Shown here in pieces: positions 34,620 through 46,834 of a DNA stretch of 64,000 nt. Every line of letters starts with the position of its first letter. Position 1 is the stretch's first letter. The stretch is from Marsupella aquatica (lineage: Eukaryota; Marchantiophyta). A program made the position numbers and the translations under genes. The stretch is taken from positions 21,514,001 to 21,578,000 of the forward strand of contig OZ316891.1 of assembly GCA_973895155.1 (NCBI GenBank), in the 5' to 3' direction. The notes beneath the pieces are model-generated. The model saw only the letters and a program-made list of their open reading frames with translations. It did not search any database and had not been told where the DNA came from.

Positions 34620-34775
34620 GGCCCAAATTTTCCGGGCTTTGAGGTCCCAAACCTTCAAATCCCAATAAAACAAAAGGACATTTATCATAAGAAGGCAAAG
34701 GATTTTCGGGCTGTGAGGTCCCAAACCTTCAAATCCCAATAAAACAAAACGGCATTTATCATAAGAAGTCAAAGG
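34620..34775 (+). repeat. 74-bp tandem duplication
   Basis: TGAGGTCCCAAACCTTCAAA occurs twice 74 bp apart with the following CCCAATAAAACAAAA and TTTATCATAAGAAG phrases. A weaker third copy lies near 35070-35140. Confidence 0.85.
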
Positions 34776-36537
34776 AGGCAAAGGAGTAGACACAACTGAG
34801 TGGGCGAATCACACATTTATGTTCAACTGAGTGGGCGCATCACACTACCTTCTTTGCTTGAGTTTAGATTCAGGTTTACACTTTTCCAAATATTTGTGGG
34901 CTGGTAAGAACCATTTTTTTGAGGACTCTTGCACATGCAAGACAGCCCTAAGGCCCAACTCGCATGTGCAAGGTCCTTCAAAATGCGGCTTCATTTCGAG
35001 TAGTGTGAGTATGTGCATGACTGAGACTTTTCTGCCAGGACCACCTCATGTGCCAGGCCTGGCAGCAGAGATTTTGGGGTCCCAAGGGCAAGGGCCAGAA
35101 AGTTTTTGGCCCTTGCAGATCCTGAACTTCAACTTTTAAATAAAACAAACTCAGAGGTGCTTATTTGTAGATCATCAAGAGATTGTTTGAGCAAAGAGGG
35201 ACACCCGAGCTACCATGCGCACTGCCCACTGTTGCACTTGACAAAACCCAAGATCTCCTTTTGCCTGAGATTTTGCTGCCGCGAAGGGCTGCTGAGGACT
35301 GGCGCATGCGAGTTGGGCTTAAGCTGATTGGCAGCAACCAGGAAGCTTTTTAGAACATTCAGGCAGCAGGGTTATAGTCTAGAACCCTGCCCTGACCTTT
35401 GCTAATATCTGTAAATCCTGTATTGAAAATGATTGTATTTTTGTGAGCAGCAGATCATGAGAATAGGAACACCAGATCATGAGAATAGGAGAGTGGACTA
35501 GAAATAATACCTACCGGTAATTTACCTTTATTCTGTACATTCTGCAAGATGAGGCCTCCTGGCAAAGAGGCCTTGTGGCGATCGCGCAACAAAAAGCAGG
35601 AGCCCGATGATTAGAATTAACAACAGAATCGCACACATAAAGGTGGGAAGATAATTAATATATAGAAAAAACTATTGGGTTTCTCTTGGTAAGAAAATCA
35701 GTCCAACAGGCACAATACACCTATGCTGCTGAGTTTTGATGTTCATTTATCAGAAAGGAAACATGATGGCTGAGCTGGAGTCTTGAAGGGCTATTACTGC
35801 CCATACTGTCCTCTTAATATGGAGCTAAAATAGTTAAATGTCTGGTGAGTACAATCCTAATACCCATCAATAATTGGTGAAAACAAAAGAAGCTCATCTC
35901 ACTTCCCACCCTCGTAGTGATATGTTTCTGCCTCTGCCTGGCTTGAGTGTGGTCTAGAGGCTTCACTCTGGACCATAGCCCTTATTCTAGCTTGTTTTGA
36001 CAATTATATAATGTGTAGATTTTTAGAAAGAGTAGAGGAGAAGGTTCATTCATAATGCCCTTGTCCAAGTCTGAAATGGTGCATTCTTCCTCATAAGCAC
36101 CCAGACTGACAAAGGAGACGGCATAATGCTGATTTGGGCTGCACATTTTTCTTCATAATCACCCCAACTTACAAAGACTTTCTCCTTAGCAGTGTGGCTC
36201 ATTGGAAAGTCTTGTAAGTTGTGTGCAATATTACCCTCAACAATGAGAACTTTTCAGCTCAAGTTTCGAGGCTGCTATTATTGGTCGTAATTCAGGAGCA
36301 CTTTATACTAACCATTGGGACAAGATGGTCCATGCGCTACCCGTTCGGAAAGTCCAGCAAGTAGCTCCTCATCTCTATTTTAGGAGATGACTTAATTGAA
36401 ATGATTCCAATACCATATCGTAAAAAGTTCTAAACCAGGCAAAAGTTGATCCATTATTGCTCGAGAAAGAGTGTTATTGTTGTTAGCCACAGGGTCTAAT
36501 TAGCCATCTGACTAACACGCCAATTCGTTTTTGCGTC

Positions 36538-36656
36538 AGAACATTGGCACTGGGAACACTCATTACTCTCAATCCCTGCATTTCAGTCCTGTTTCAAATT
36601 CAAATTAAGAAGCTTGAAAAACATCCGAGGACTTCTTTCAGGATGTGCCCATCGCT
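36538..36656 (+). repeat. Dispersed 120-bp repeat, copy 2
   Basis: Partner of 32880-33003. The two copies sit before and after the truncated transporter, about 3.6 kb apart, in direct orientation. Confidence 0.85.
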
Positions 36657-38277
36657 CAATTGAATCTGTCATAATTATGTGCAGTGATCAGAAATCCTGA
36701 TTACAACGAACCTCTATAAAAACAGTCACAGGTTTCCCCGTCAAGTCCTGATATTTCAGATGCAAACCCGACTCCCTACACCATGAGTTATGCGTGAGAA
36801 TGTTTTCTTGTGTTGAAGGGACAGCAGCCACACTACTTATTTAGCAGAGTGCAACCATTGACAACTGCAGTTCAAGTGTGGTGAACGGTAGCACCATATA
36901 TCACCATGTGACTTGTTTTTCCTGAACCCTTAACGAAAACGATTTTCCAATGCAATGAAGTGATTTATTACAAGACTCCAGTTTGGCGGCTTCACTTAAT
37001 CCCAAAACTTGCATCCGGAAGAGAACTGAACTGAACTCATTCAAAGTCTGCCGTGCTTTGCTGTTCAACCCTTGTCCATGTTAGTGAAATCGTTTCTCAG
37101 CACGTAGGATTGATTTCAATTCATTTCGTGATTTCCGCGCTGTCCGTGGCAGTTTGCAATGGAAGATGGAAACCCTCGTTGGTTGAGGCTACTGCTACTG
37201 GGACTCTAATTGCTATGTTCATTTTCGAGTTCTCTCTAGAAATCTTTCCTTCAGGGCATCTCCTCCCACCTCTCCAAGGCACTCACTAATTTACTCTTTC
37301 TCTTTTGGGCGCATGAGATCATCAGTGAAGGACGGATCAAACGCATGAGCTAGAATTCTTCCAGAACCTCAATTGTTCCGTCCCCGGTTCCGTCCGGCCA
37401 GCCAGTGTTCAACCCTTAAACATCCATTCTTGCTTTACAGTAAGCAGAGTACCGTGAATCCCGGGACTACTAGTGGCGAAGAGCGATCGAATTCCACTAT
37501 GCCGCTGGAGATATCTGAGACGGAAGCTCAACAGAGCCTTCGCTCGTTCTCGGTTTTTGAGGCTTACCTTGGCCCACTTCTTTCGAGTTAATTTGGTGTT
37601 TGTTTTCTTTGGAGGTCTTTTGCTTTTCTTCATTGTACTTATTTTGGCACTTCATGGTAAACAAACTTAATATTGTGAATCTTCAGAGCCACTATGATTC
37701 TACTCCATCGACGCACCCGGGACCACCTCTCGATGGGCCGCACGCCAAGTGTTGCCTACCGGTCTAGTCATGAACTCATGATACTCACTCCGTGATTCAC
37801 ACGCAGGACTTTTCATTGATCGGCTGCGCGAAAAGGCATTGTTTATGTGTAGTCTGCTGAAATTGAATCTGGACCATTCTGTGGTGAACCTCAAGGCTAC
37901 GATCAAGGTATGGTCGAAGCTTATCAAGAATTGAAGCTCCTGTAGGGGCATGGGCAATGCAGCGTGGCTCGCAGCGTGGCAGTTGAGGGCTGAAGTTCGT
38001 GGTGATTTCCATTCGCGTGGCCCTCAAGTTCTGTTAAATAACTTTGCCGAATCAGAACGTAAAATGTGGGCAATGGGGGATCACAGCTTCCTAACACTTC
38101 CACTAGGCCCTCGACGAGGCCCCGCTGCACTAGCAACGTTTTTCAGAATATTCGAATAAATGTATTATTAGACCTTGTTGGACTAATAATGTATGTTGGT
38201 CTGGCAAGGGTCTTGTCTAGACCGGGTCAAAAATGGACCCTCGTTGGACTTGAGGCCTGCATATCTCAAGGCTCAGG

Positions 38278-38550
38278 ACTTGAGACTTACAAAATGTACA
38301 TGACCCTCTACTCTTGTCATCACTTGAGACCTACAAAATGTACATGACCCTCTACTCTTGTCATCACTTGAGACCTACAAAATGTACATGACCCTCTACT
38401 CTCGCCATCACTTGAGACCTCCATTTCTTGTTTATGATGCAAAATGTATATGGCTCTCTCCTCTCGCCATGATTTGAGACCCTCGTTTTCTTATTTATGA
38501 TGCAAAAAATGTACGTGGCCCTCTGACTCATCTCGTCATGACTTGAGGGC
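38278..38550 (+). repeat. 44-bp minisatellite
   Basis: Units begin ACTTGAGACYTACAAAATG at 38278, 38322 and 38366, then 38410, 38472 and 38541. The first three are nearly identical; the last ones carry a TTTATGATGCAAAA insertion that lengthens the unit to 62-69 bp. Confidence 0.92.
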
Positions 38551-40679
38551 TCCTGGGACCAGAGTGAATGGTGGGCCTGGCCATCCACTCCTGACTCTAA
38601 AACTTGAGATTTGATCTTAATTAAAAGTGATGAACTGGGGAAATGATCTCTACCATATTGGACATTTGAGAGTATATGGAATCTAAAAGTATATAATGGC
38701 AATCAAAAGCTACTCCCTGGCCTACCATCATAGAGTGAAGTCTCTAGACGTGACTCTGGGACCATAACTGAAAGAGAAGGTGGAAAACAGGGATGGGGGC
38801 GAGGATCAACAGTAATAGTAAGGAATCGCTATTTGCAAGGCGGTTATTTGTCGTCCTCTACAATATGCTTTCAAGGAACAGGTAGAGACGCTATTAGATT
38901 CCTAAGAGCCGCTTTCCATTTGCCCCCTTGCCCTGTTGGGGCAAAGGGATGAGATAGGGGAAGTCTATGGTTTTAGCAGTAATACACTTCACTTGACTGT
39001 CCACCCCTCACTTTGCAGGAACCTGCGTTGATTCCTGTTTGGCCCATTGTTACTCGGGTATTTCATGTATGCTATTCATGGTGTCAACAATTATTCAAAC
39101 ATAAGGGACACTTGTTGGAGTTCCTTTAGGAGGACCAAAATAATTATCCAAGAAAACACTTGAGAAACCAACACACTAAGAACGGGGTGAGCTGATGACA
39201 AAAGCATAATCCTGACCAGGAAAGAAAAGTAGAGTGTGGCCAGTGTCAATGAATTAGCAAAAGTACAGTGCACAGAATTGAGAAATTATAGAGAGGAAAA
39301 TGTGGGGAGCAGAAAGTTTGAAGGAAATGAATGCCTGAAAAATGTTGGCCCTCACTAATGGAATCAAATCAATGATGACCAGCGCCAAGGAAAACAGCCA
39401 AATATGTGCTTGATGGACACCCTGACTGGAAGACCTGGCATGACGTGCCCCCTCAAAACTTTCACCCCTTGTTGCACATTCGTGTCAAATGTTCTTGTAA
39501 TGGTAATTATAAGGGCTTAGTCCTCCATTGTAGATCTGGAACCCAGTAGATTGTAAACCATGGTAAAATGTCATTGTAGTGATGATGAACCACACCCTTT
39601 CACAAATTAGGATCATCCAAAATTGAGATGTCCATCATAAATTCAAACTCAAAGTGAAGACAATATATGAATTGTTAATGCCTTCAGTCAGGAAGAAAAA
39701 AGTCACTTGCTATAGGAGAAAGGACTCATTTGAAATCCATCACAAGGATTTATATGCGGTAGCTTAGGCATGACTACAACAACAGTCCAATGCAAAAGGC
39801 GTATGCTGGAGGGTTCCTTTCACGGCAGATGGGCAAAGAGTCAAAGTGGAGTTTGGTGGATTAGACAAGTCGGGCTATCAAGTATAATAAAATGCCCCTC
39901 TTGTGATGAAATAGAGGATGAAATCTTTATAACAATGAGCACTTTAATTATCTGAATGAGTTAACACTTGAAAAGTGCTCATCTCTCTAAGTGGTAAGTG
40001 TTATGGTCATTTGACGACTACCTCCATGTTGTCTTTTCCAAGAAGTACCATTTACCCGCCCAAACAGGGTCTGTGGTCAGAAAGTCTAGAAGCCCCAAAA
40101 TTGTGCTAAGTGTTCAAAGAAGGTCATTTTTGGCCATTTACTCCTGCCTCCCACCTTTTCCTCCGTCTCATAGTTGCTCACTCCCTTGCCTCATCCACTG
40201 ACTGGAAATGTCTAACTTGTCCATTGTTCCACACTGCCTCCACCTTAATCTCTGCCTAAATCTACAAGAAAATAGCACAATCTCCCAATGTGCAGAAGCT
40301 AGTTCATTCCCTAGTACTTGCAACTTGGTGAGCCCGAAATTCAAAAACCAACTGAAGATCCATTATGTCTTCCCAAGAAGACATCAGGCAAACTCGTGGT
40401 AGGCTCAGCAATGCATAGAGAGCGTTATCAACCATAGTAAGTTGTACTATGCTATTGCCTTGTGCGACATGGTAAGGCTGAAACAATGAACTTTGCAGTA
40501 AGGCACCAGTCACACAATAACTCAATCTACAAAATTTGGATGGGGGTCCAAACTCTAGCAAATGAAAAGTTGGGGGATGCGAGGGGCCATCAGGGCATAT
40601 TTTCCACCCAGGGGTTCCATCAAGCATATGCCTCCAGAAAAATGAAGAGCAGACATAAAAAGAATTTGGTACCAGGATA

Positions 40680-40866
40680 GACTCTGGAACATCAGATGGC
40701 CCCAGCAAAACTCTCTTCTATGCTCATCAAGTACATATTACACCAATGAGTGACAAGTGATAAGCAAAGTAATTGGAACCCGAATGGACAGACTCTGGAA
40801 CATCAGATGGCCCCAGCAAAACTGTCTTTTCTGCTCATCAAGTACCATATTACACCAATGAGTGAC
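40680..40866 (+). repeat. 111-bp tandem duplication
   Basis: GACTCTGGAACATCAGATGG begins at 40680 and 40791; the shared part extends through TTACACCAATGAGTGACA. Confidence 0.9.
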
Positions 40867-42516
40867 ATGTTATTAGCAAACATGTTATTAGCTAACGAGT
40901 CAGACATAAAAAGAAACTCAAAGCTTAAAAGCACCTTTTTGTTAGGTTTGTTGCATCTGGTCTTTCGGCCTGCTCTGTTCGCCCTTCCAGTGGGGTTTTT
41001 CTGTGGGGGACCAAAATTTATAAAAATGTCTCTTTTCAAGGAAAAGCGCAACTGCAGCTATAAAGGGCTACTGGTTACCCTAGCTCTCATTATGTTCAGA
41101 CTTAGTACGAATGTGCTTGAGCTCCACAAAAGGCATGGAATTGGGCTTTTAGAGGGGCAGGTTTTAAAAATCCATCATTAAAAATGCGATGATGGAAGGG
41201 GACGAAGGTTGAAGCCACACGAAGCAAAGCACCAACGTCAACACCTTGAAGAGCAGACACGAGACTGGAAGACCCGTGAAAACTTGGAACACAAGTTTAA
41301 CTGTATGCCATCTCTCGTCTTACGAACCTCCTGAACCTGATCTTCCTGGTAGGGTGCTTCCTGCCGACTTCCCGAATCTACCTCCTTGGATTGCACACAC
41401 TCACCATAGAAATCCGGTAGGTACATTTCGAGGACACGAGGGCAGCCTTCACCAAAATAAGAAAGCGAGAGACTCGTTTGGGTCTTTGAAACGAATCTGC
41501 AGATTACTTATATAGGAAAGGTGCCATGCAGGGTCGGAGAAATCTGGCACCCATTTGTGGATTGAGCCTTATTTAGGTCGACACACCCACAAAGTAGGAT
41601 GGAGGTCGGCCTGGGTAGCAAAGAAGCTTAGTTTATTGTTGGCTTTCCTGGATTCTTCTTACTGGTGCCCTATTTCTTCCGCGCTCTTTAATCTCGCCAC
41701 AGGCAGTCTCGCGTTTCTCTCCAGCGACAGTTGGAGCTACATAGCAGACCCATTTGTAATGGTGATGATGAATTGTTTGTACGTGGGGGGATTGATTGGT
41801 TGACGAAAGAACCTAGCGTGTCAGGCGAAGTTGATAAGGTATTAAGCGAGTTGATTGCATTTCTTCCGTCTGCCTAGTACATGAGATTGCGAGGTGAGAT
41901 TGCGAGGTGAGAGCTGCAGCTGGAGTGGATGCAGTTTAATTCTTAATTCTTCCATGTGCCTGTGGAGCTATTTGTGACGGAGATGATTAATCGTTTGACG
42001 TTCGTCTGGGGATAGATTGGTTGATCACAGACCTGACTGTCTGCGAAGTTGACAAGCTTAGCGAGTTGATTTTTGGGGCTGTTCTTGTTCGATCTGGCTA
42101 GACGGAATTGTTTCAGTTCCTTCTGGTTGGGGTCAATCACATTGTCAGGGTGCGGGGTCGTTTCACATGACTTATGGCGGCGAAAGTCTCGTTGTTTGAG
42201 AGGCATCGTTTGCTTCAACTGATTGTATGAGTTCAGCATGATTTTGTAGCGAGGCACTGCATCCACGAACCTGGAGCCAGTGGTGGAAAGAGTAGCATGA
42301 GAACTTCGAGAAGAACAGTGGAAATTGAGCCTTTGTCTCAACTTTTTCAACGTCGCACACGGTTCACGATCCATTTGTTCTTTCTGGTGACACTCCAGGT
42401 GAAAAGTTTTGTCATGCAGGATCTTTGCGACCCATCAACACACCCCCGATGATGAGATGCCGACATTGAATTCCATCTAGACGTTCACTACTGTCCGTGA
42501 ATTCACAACCAACTCG

Positions 42517-44160
42517 ATGGTTCTCATTACAACCGGGTTGATAATCTACGGAATTGGAAAGACCATACAGCATACTGTCAATCATGTGAAACAGAGCAAT
42601 AAGGCTGCGGGTTGCGATGGCAATCTTTCAGCTCTGGAACTGTCTGACCCAGCCGCGGCCATCTTCGATAATGCGGCACGACCACGGAGGCCTGATGCAG
42701 TGGCTAAGCTGGTGCAACAATTGCAAAAGAAGCAGAAAGCCAGACTTGCAGAAAGAGGAGGAGGAGGAGGAGGAGGAGGGATAAAGTTTCGTAGAAAGGC
42801 AAAGGCACTAAATGCAGAGCCCATGCTCACAATCGGGTGGAATTCCGTAGACTGCACTGGAACCACCGAGGGCCAAGCAAATCTGCAGATCAGAGCCATT
42901 ATGACGGATGAGATTGCCTGGTATTCGCTGCCTCCGTCGCTGAGTGACTGGTGGAGCTCGCCATTTCGGGAGTACAAGCAGCGGAGTCTAAGATATGCCA
43001 CACAAAATTTCGCCTCACAGATTGGAGTCGGGGGGTATGCGGACGTATACCACGGCATGTTGCCAAATGGAATGCAGGTTGCAGTGAAAGTCACCGCAGA
43101 AAAACCCAATTCCAATTCCAGATCCGAAGATCACTTCAACCGGTGGTTGACTGAACTGAAATTGGCACGGCAATGTGAGCATCGGCATGTCCTCAAAGTA
43201 CTGGGCTACTCCTATCAGAAGAAGTCGTGTAAAACCATTTCGAATCCCTTCAGGAGAAAGGCTCTCAAGATGGATCTGAGAGCAGACCTGGGCGAGCCAG
43301 CCAGCCCATTCAAGGGCATGCAAGTGCTCGAATTCATGGAGAATGGAGATCTCGCGGGTGTTCTGGACTCCCAAGATTGCGCCATGGATTGGAACACAAG
43401 ACTTGACGTGCTAGTCGGCGCTGCAACCGGTCTAGCGTATATCCACAGTCAGGGGATTGTACATAGGGACATAAAACCGGCCAACATTTTTTTGGATCAG
43501 GACTATTGTCCTAAAATAGGGGATTTTGGCATTTCTAAGTCCTTATTCCAGATTTCAGCTGACTCCCCATCATCACAGTCCGCTCCCTCCACGTCTTCTA
43601 GCAACTCTTTGGGTGCGTTGCCCTCTGCAAGGGAGGGTTCTGAAATTGACTCAGATGACTTTGTCCCCCCTTCCGACGACATCGTCACTGCCGCCAAAGG
43701 CACCATTGGATACCTGGACCCGGAATATCTTTCCACAGGAGTGCTAACGTTGAAATCGGATGTGTTCTCATTCGGTACGACCATCCTGAATGTCGTCAGT
43801 GGGAAGCAGGCGTTCGAGCTTGCAGGCCTGGAGGACGAGAACCGAGCGACAGCTCTCCTGCTGGAGGGCAGAGTTTTGGAAATTGTTGATGCTCGGCTCG
43901 GAATGAGTTGCCAAAACTTGATAGCACAGGCGACAAAAGTCACCCGGATAGCCGTTCTATGCATGCAGCGGTCTTCATCCACTAGACCGACAATGGAGCA
44001 GGTGGTTGCACTTCTTGCAGCTGTGCGAAATTCTGAAACCAGCTCCTCCAACCTCTTGGAGCGTCTCTGGGAAGAATTCACGACATTGAAAGATGATTTC
44101 ATGAAGGACCTAAATTTGATTTTGGATCAACAACTGGGGATCTCCATTCCAGCACAATAG
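42517..44160 (+). CDS. Receptor-like kinase (RLCK type), single exon
   Basis: 547 residues. A short hydrophobic N-terminus (residues 1-14) may anchor it; no ectodomain is present, so a receptor-like cytoplasmic kinase or membrane-anchored form is likely. Residues 81-88 are a Gly run coded by a (GGA)n tract. The kinase domain runs from about 160 to 510: P-loop IGVGGYADVYHG (169-180), Lys191 in VAVK, probable helix-C Glu213, HRDIKPAN (316-323), DFG (336-338), then GTIGYLDPEYLSTG (395-408) and SDVFSFG. All catalytic residues are present, including the Arg before catalytic Asp. Unusual are a 35-residue insert between residues 233 and 268 and a Ser-rich insert of some 45 residues between DFG and GTIGY, where relatives are short. 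Phosphorylates Ser/Thr; target unknown. Start chosen at the first ATG of the open frame. Confidence 0.88.
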   Translation: MVLITTGLIIYGIGKTIQHTVNHVKQSNKAAGCDGNLSALELSDPAAAIFDNAARPRRPDAVAKLVQQLQKKQKARLAERGGGGGGGGIKFRRKAKALNAEPMLTIGWNSVDCTGTTEGQANLQIRAIMTDEIAWYSLPPSLSDWWSSPFREYKQRSLRYATQNFASQIGVGGYADVYHGMLPNGMQVAVKVTAEKPNSNSRSEDHFNRWLTELKLARQCEHRHVLKVLGYSYQKKSCKTISNPFRRKALKMDLRADLGEPASPFKGMQVLEFMENGDLAGVLDSQDCAMDWNTRLDVLVGAATGLAYIHSQGIVHRDIKPANIFLDQDYCPKIGDFGISKSLFQISADSPSSQSAPSTSSSNSLGALPSAREGSEIDSDDFVPPSDDIVTAAKGTIGYLDPEYLSTGVLTLKSDVFSFGTTILNVVSGKQAFELAGLEDENRATALLLEGRVLEIVDARLGMSCQNLIAQATKVTRIAVLCMQRSSSTRPTMEQVVALLAAVRNSETSSSNLLERLWEEFTTLKDDFMKDLNLILDQQLGISIPAQ

Positions 44161-44927
44161 TCCTTTGAGATGGACCAATCCATCTAGAGGGTAGATAGAT
44201 CGGCTCCCTTCTTCGGCATATTATGGTGGACGGTTCTCAGGAAGATTCATGGGCCTCTTTTGCTCTACCACTCCCGGTCACAGAAGCCAAACCATGCCAC
44301 TCCAGTGACTTCATGGACTGAGCTGCCTCTCATGGAAATGGAACGCCACCTTTGGGCTTACCCCAAGCCTCTGAAGAGCTTTGTTGTCCACGGCTGATGA
44401 CAACGAAACCACGGCAGAAGAAAACTGATCGAGGACCACATATGAGTCTGGAATCATCAAAGAGTGCGACAATGTCAGGTGGTTCGTCACGTAAGAGTGA
44501 ACAAGGACTTCCATCGAAGGAGTGGACTACGAGTTTCCAGCTTGTCAGTCTCAAGCCATGAATTTTGACAATGATCTCAACCTCGATGATTAATGTACTT
44601 ATAAGCTTGCTGGTGATTACTGTGAATAGTTGTGTTAGTACATCCTAGCAGCGAACATTTTTCCTCCATGAGGACCTTTTTGTGTGTACAAACATGTAGA
44701 CATTTTCGAATGAGCGAGAGAAAACCTGGAAATTGCATCTGGTTTAGGAATTAGCTCCCTTTGTGGATTAACTTAGCGTGTTTGAACGTTTCACTAGCGA
44801 TGGTTCTGCCGTCTTGTACTTTTATCCCTCATCCCAGTGAAGGGTCGCTGGGCTTTGAAATCAAATCTTCAATTCATTCAGAGTCTAAAGAAAACTTTCG
44901 AAGATCGAAATGAGGAGACTGTCTACG
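44161..44927. other. Downstream region of the kinase gene
   Basis: Contains the kinase 3' untranslated region and spacer. The overlapping short frames at 44311-44561 on both strands show no domain. Confidence 0.45.
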
Positions 44928-45774
44928 TTGCTCGCACGTATGTCTAGTTATCAGTCCTGAAATCGGAAAACATCCCATGTCTTTAGCCGGCAGTTCTCCA
45001 ATTTATATATCTCAACACCAGACACGGCATTCTTCATGGCTTACTATGGATTTCAAAACCACATCCTAAGACCTTTCGCTGGCTCGGATTTCGGATCCAC
45101 ATTAAAGGCAGACATGGTCCACTTCGTACAATGCCAATTGACCTTGTCATTATATTCGAGATCTCAAAAACGTAAGGCCAGTTGGTCTTTATACAGTCTC
45201 ATTTAGAACTCACAAATACATTCAAGAAATAATAAACATCCGCTTCATGAGGTCTCAATTGGATGCCATGAAACATCCCAGGAGCTCCGTATGACTGAAT
45301 AGATTACCAAAATAAACCTGGTCCTCGTTAGACGGTCTCAATGCATCTCACAAGTATATTACAGAAATTTATTCCCTCAGCTTCTAAATTCGTATCCTCT
45401 AAAATTCAGGCCTGGTCTCCTTTATACATACCTGACAGGTGAAACCGTTGTCAAGAATAAAGCACCTCAATGCATGAGCCGTGCATTTCTTTATTTATTG
45501 ACTTGCAATTATGAAGTCTCTGAGCTTTAACAGGGAACAGTCGTAGGGGTAGGTGTCGCCAGGTTTGACGTCCCTGTGTATAATAAACATAACCGTTCGC
45601 CATGGATTTGGTGTTGAGCTGTGATCTTGAATTCTCGAAAATGTTCTATGCAATCCCGACTACCTCATAGTGGGTAAGCGAGACTCATTTCCAGATGGAA
45701 GTACGGCAAATCTGTTTATTGCGTTCACTATCTCAGCGATGGTGGTCAGACGAGGTCTGGTGTGGTCTGGTCGA

Positions 45775-46194
45775 TCACTTGCGCCTGGGCGAAGCTTGAA
45801 GCTTCGGTTTGGGACGCTGTTGCTCTTTTACTGCCCACATGTACATGTAAGCAGCCGGATCTGCGAGCAATGCAGCACTCTGATTAATTGGAGGCAGTCA
45901 TTACTAAATGTGAAGTCTCAACACCCGATTGTTTTGTTTGCATGACCAAGGTAGACAGAAACTAAAGTACCTGTTTCGTTAGCTATGAAACTTGGCACTC
46001 AATTGTTAGTCGCCCCAGTAATGGAACTGGGAGTATAACTACTGCCCACCTGGAGGCTCAGAAGTGAGAAGATCGGTAATGAAGCGTGTAAGTAGTTCGT
46101 GGACGTCTGGACGGCATCCGTAGTCTTCCATGGCTTTCCGCCTAGGATTGAGGCGAGCCTCATCCCTCTCCTTGCCCATGTCATAGCCTGCCAT
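45775..46194 (-). CDS. Small RIIa/DPY30-like dimerisation-docking protein, copy 1
   Basis: Two exons on the minus strand, 46050-46194 and 45775-45860, joined by a GTGGGC...CTCGCAG intron in phase 1, encode 76 residues. The start MAGYDMGKER is followed by a basic helix and CRPDVHELLTRFITDLL, then SEPP, then after the splice DPAAYMYMWA and a basic KEQQRPKPKLQ tail. The pattern of an amphipathic helix, then P-P-D-P and a second helix with Tyr-Met is that of RIIa/DPY30-type docking domains (for example EFCAB10-like ciliary proteins). The paralogue at 60652-61135 keeps start, splice sites, frame and most residues, which supports a real gene. Compared with that copy it has a one-base deletion near the end that truncates the tail (SPRRK then stop). 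Role in the sperm flagellum is inference. Confidence 0.7.
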
Positions 46195-46759
46195 AATTTC
46201 CTCGCCTTCCAATCTTGAACCTTCTCCCGAGGAACAAAAATCTCAGAATTTAAGGTCAGAAAAGTCTTGGAGATGGCTCCAATTTATGACCTCGTCTGGA
46301 CTCAGAATTATGTTGATTATTTCACGAAGCTGCCGCAATCTAGGCCGATGGATATATCAAACCTCGGCGTCTGACAAGAGAATTTTAAAACTGTAGGAAT
46401 TCCCCTCAATCATGGCATATCTTATACCATTCGTAATTCCACCATGAAGCTGCCGAGATCAAATAATTGCAATATGAATCTGCATTAAAGCCAGGATGGA
46501 AGCGATCCAGAGTGCCAGAGGAATGAACACTCCTGGCAAGGGGTCAATGGAGCGAGCGAGCGCTCGTACCTCCTATAAATTGTCGTTTCACATCACAATG
46601 GTCAAGAGTCTGACGAGAGTCGAACTGGCATCCAGCCTGTGCCCTGTGCAATCTCAGGAACTCCGAAAATCCTCGTTCGATTGTCGATCTTCATTATGCA
46701 ATCATGATTATCCTAAACCCTGAACCTTGATTCCGAAAGGCGTCGGAGCCCAAAGCTAA

Positions 46760-46834
46760 GTCACCCTCGGCGTTCGTTGAATAGCTCAACTTTTCGTATC
46801 TTTGATCCATAAATTTCTTGAATTGGATCCAAAT
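46760..46834. other. Segment inverted relative to the other duplicate
   Basis: The sequence between GTCACC and GGATCC here appears as its reverse complement at 61615-61682 in the other copy, while flanks are collinear. Confidence 0.8.

Larger units (their letters stand above)
34776..42516. other. Long intergenic stretch without a supported gene
   Basis: None of the short frames here (for example 37053-37289, 37373-37591, 40304-40708, 41238-41515) shows a recognisable domain. The 40304-40708 minus frame is the longest; I considered a LINE remnant but could not match any motif. The stretch contains the repeats listed separately. Confidence 0.45.

Noticed and set aside
40304-40708. 134-residue minus frame, considered as a LINE polyprotein fragment
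   Set aside because: No RT, endonuclease or zinc-finger motif could be matched in any of the three minus frames.
45670-45945. 91-residue plus frame, with a similar frame at 60640-60909
   Set aside because: It lies opposite exon 2 of the RIIa-like gene; the similarity follows from the duplication and the minus-strand gene has splice sites and a domain.
46050-46240. Alternative minus frame through exon 1 region (IFVPREKVQDWKARKLW)
   Set aside because: It looks coding in copy 1, but copy 2 has a stop at the same place (ATG ATA TAG), while the chosen frame is open in both.
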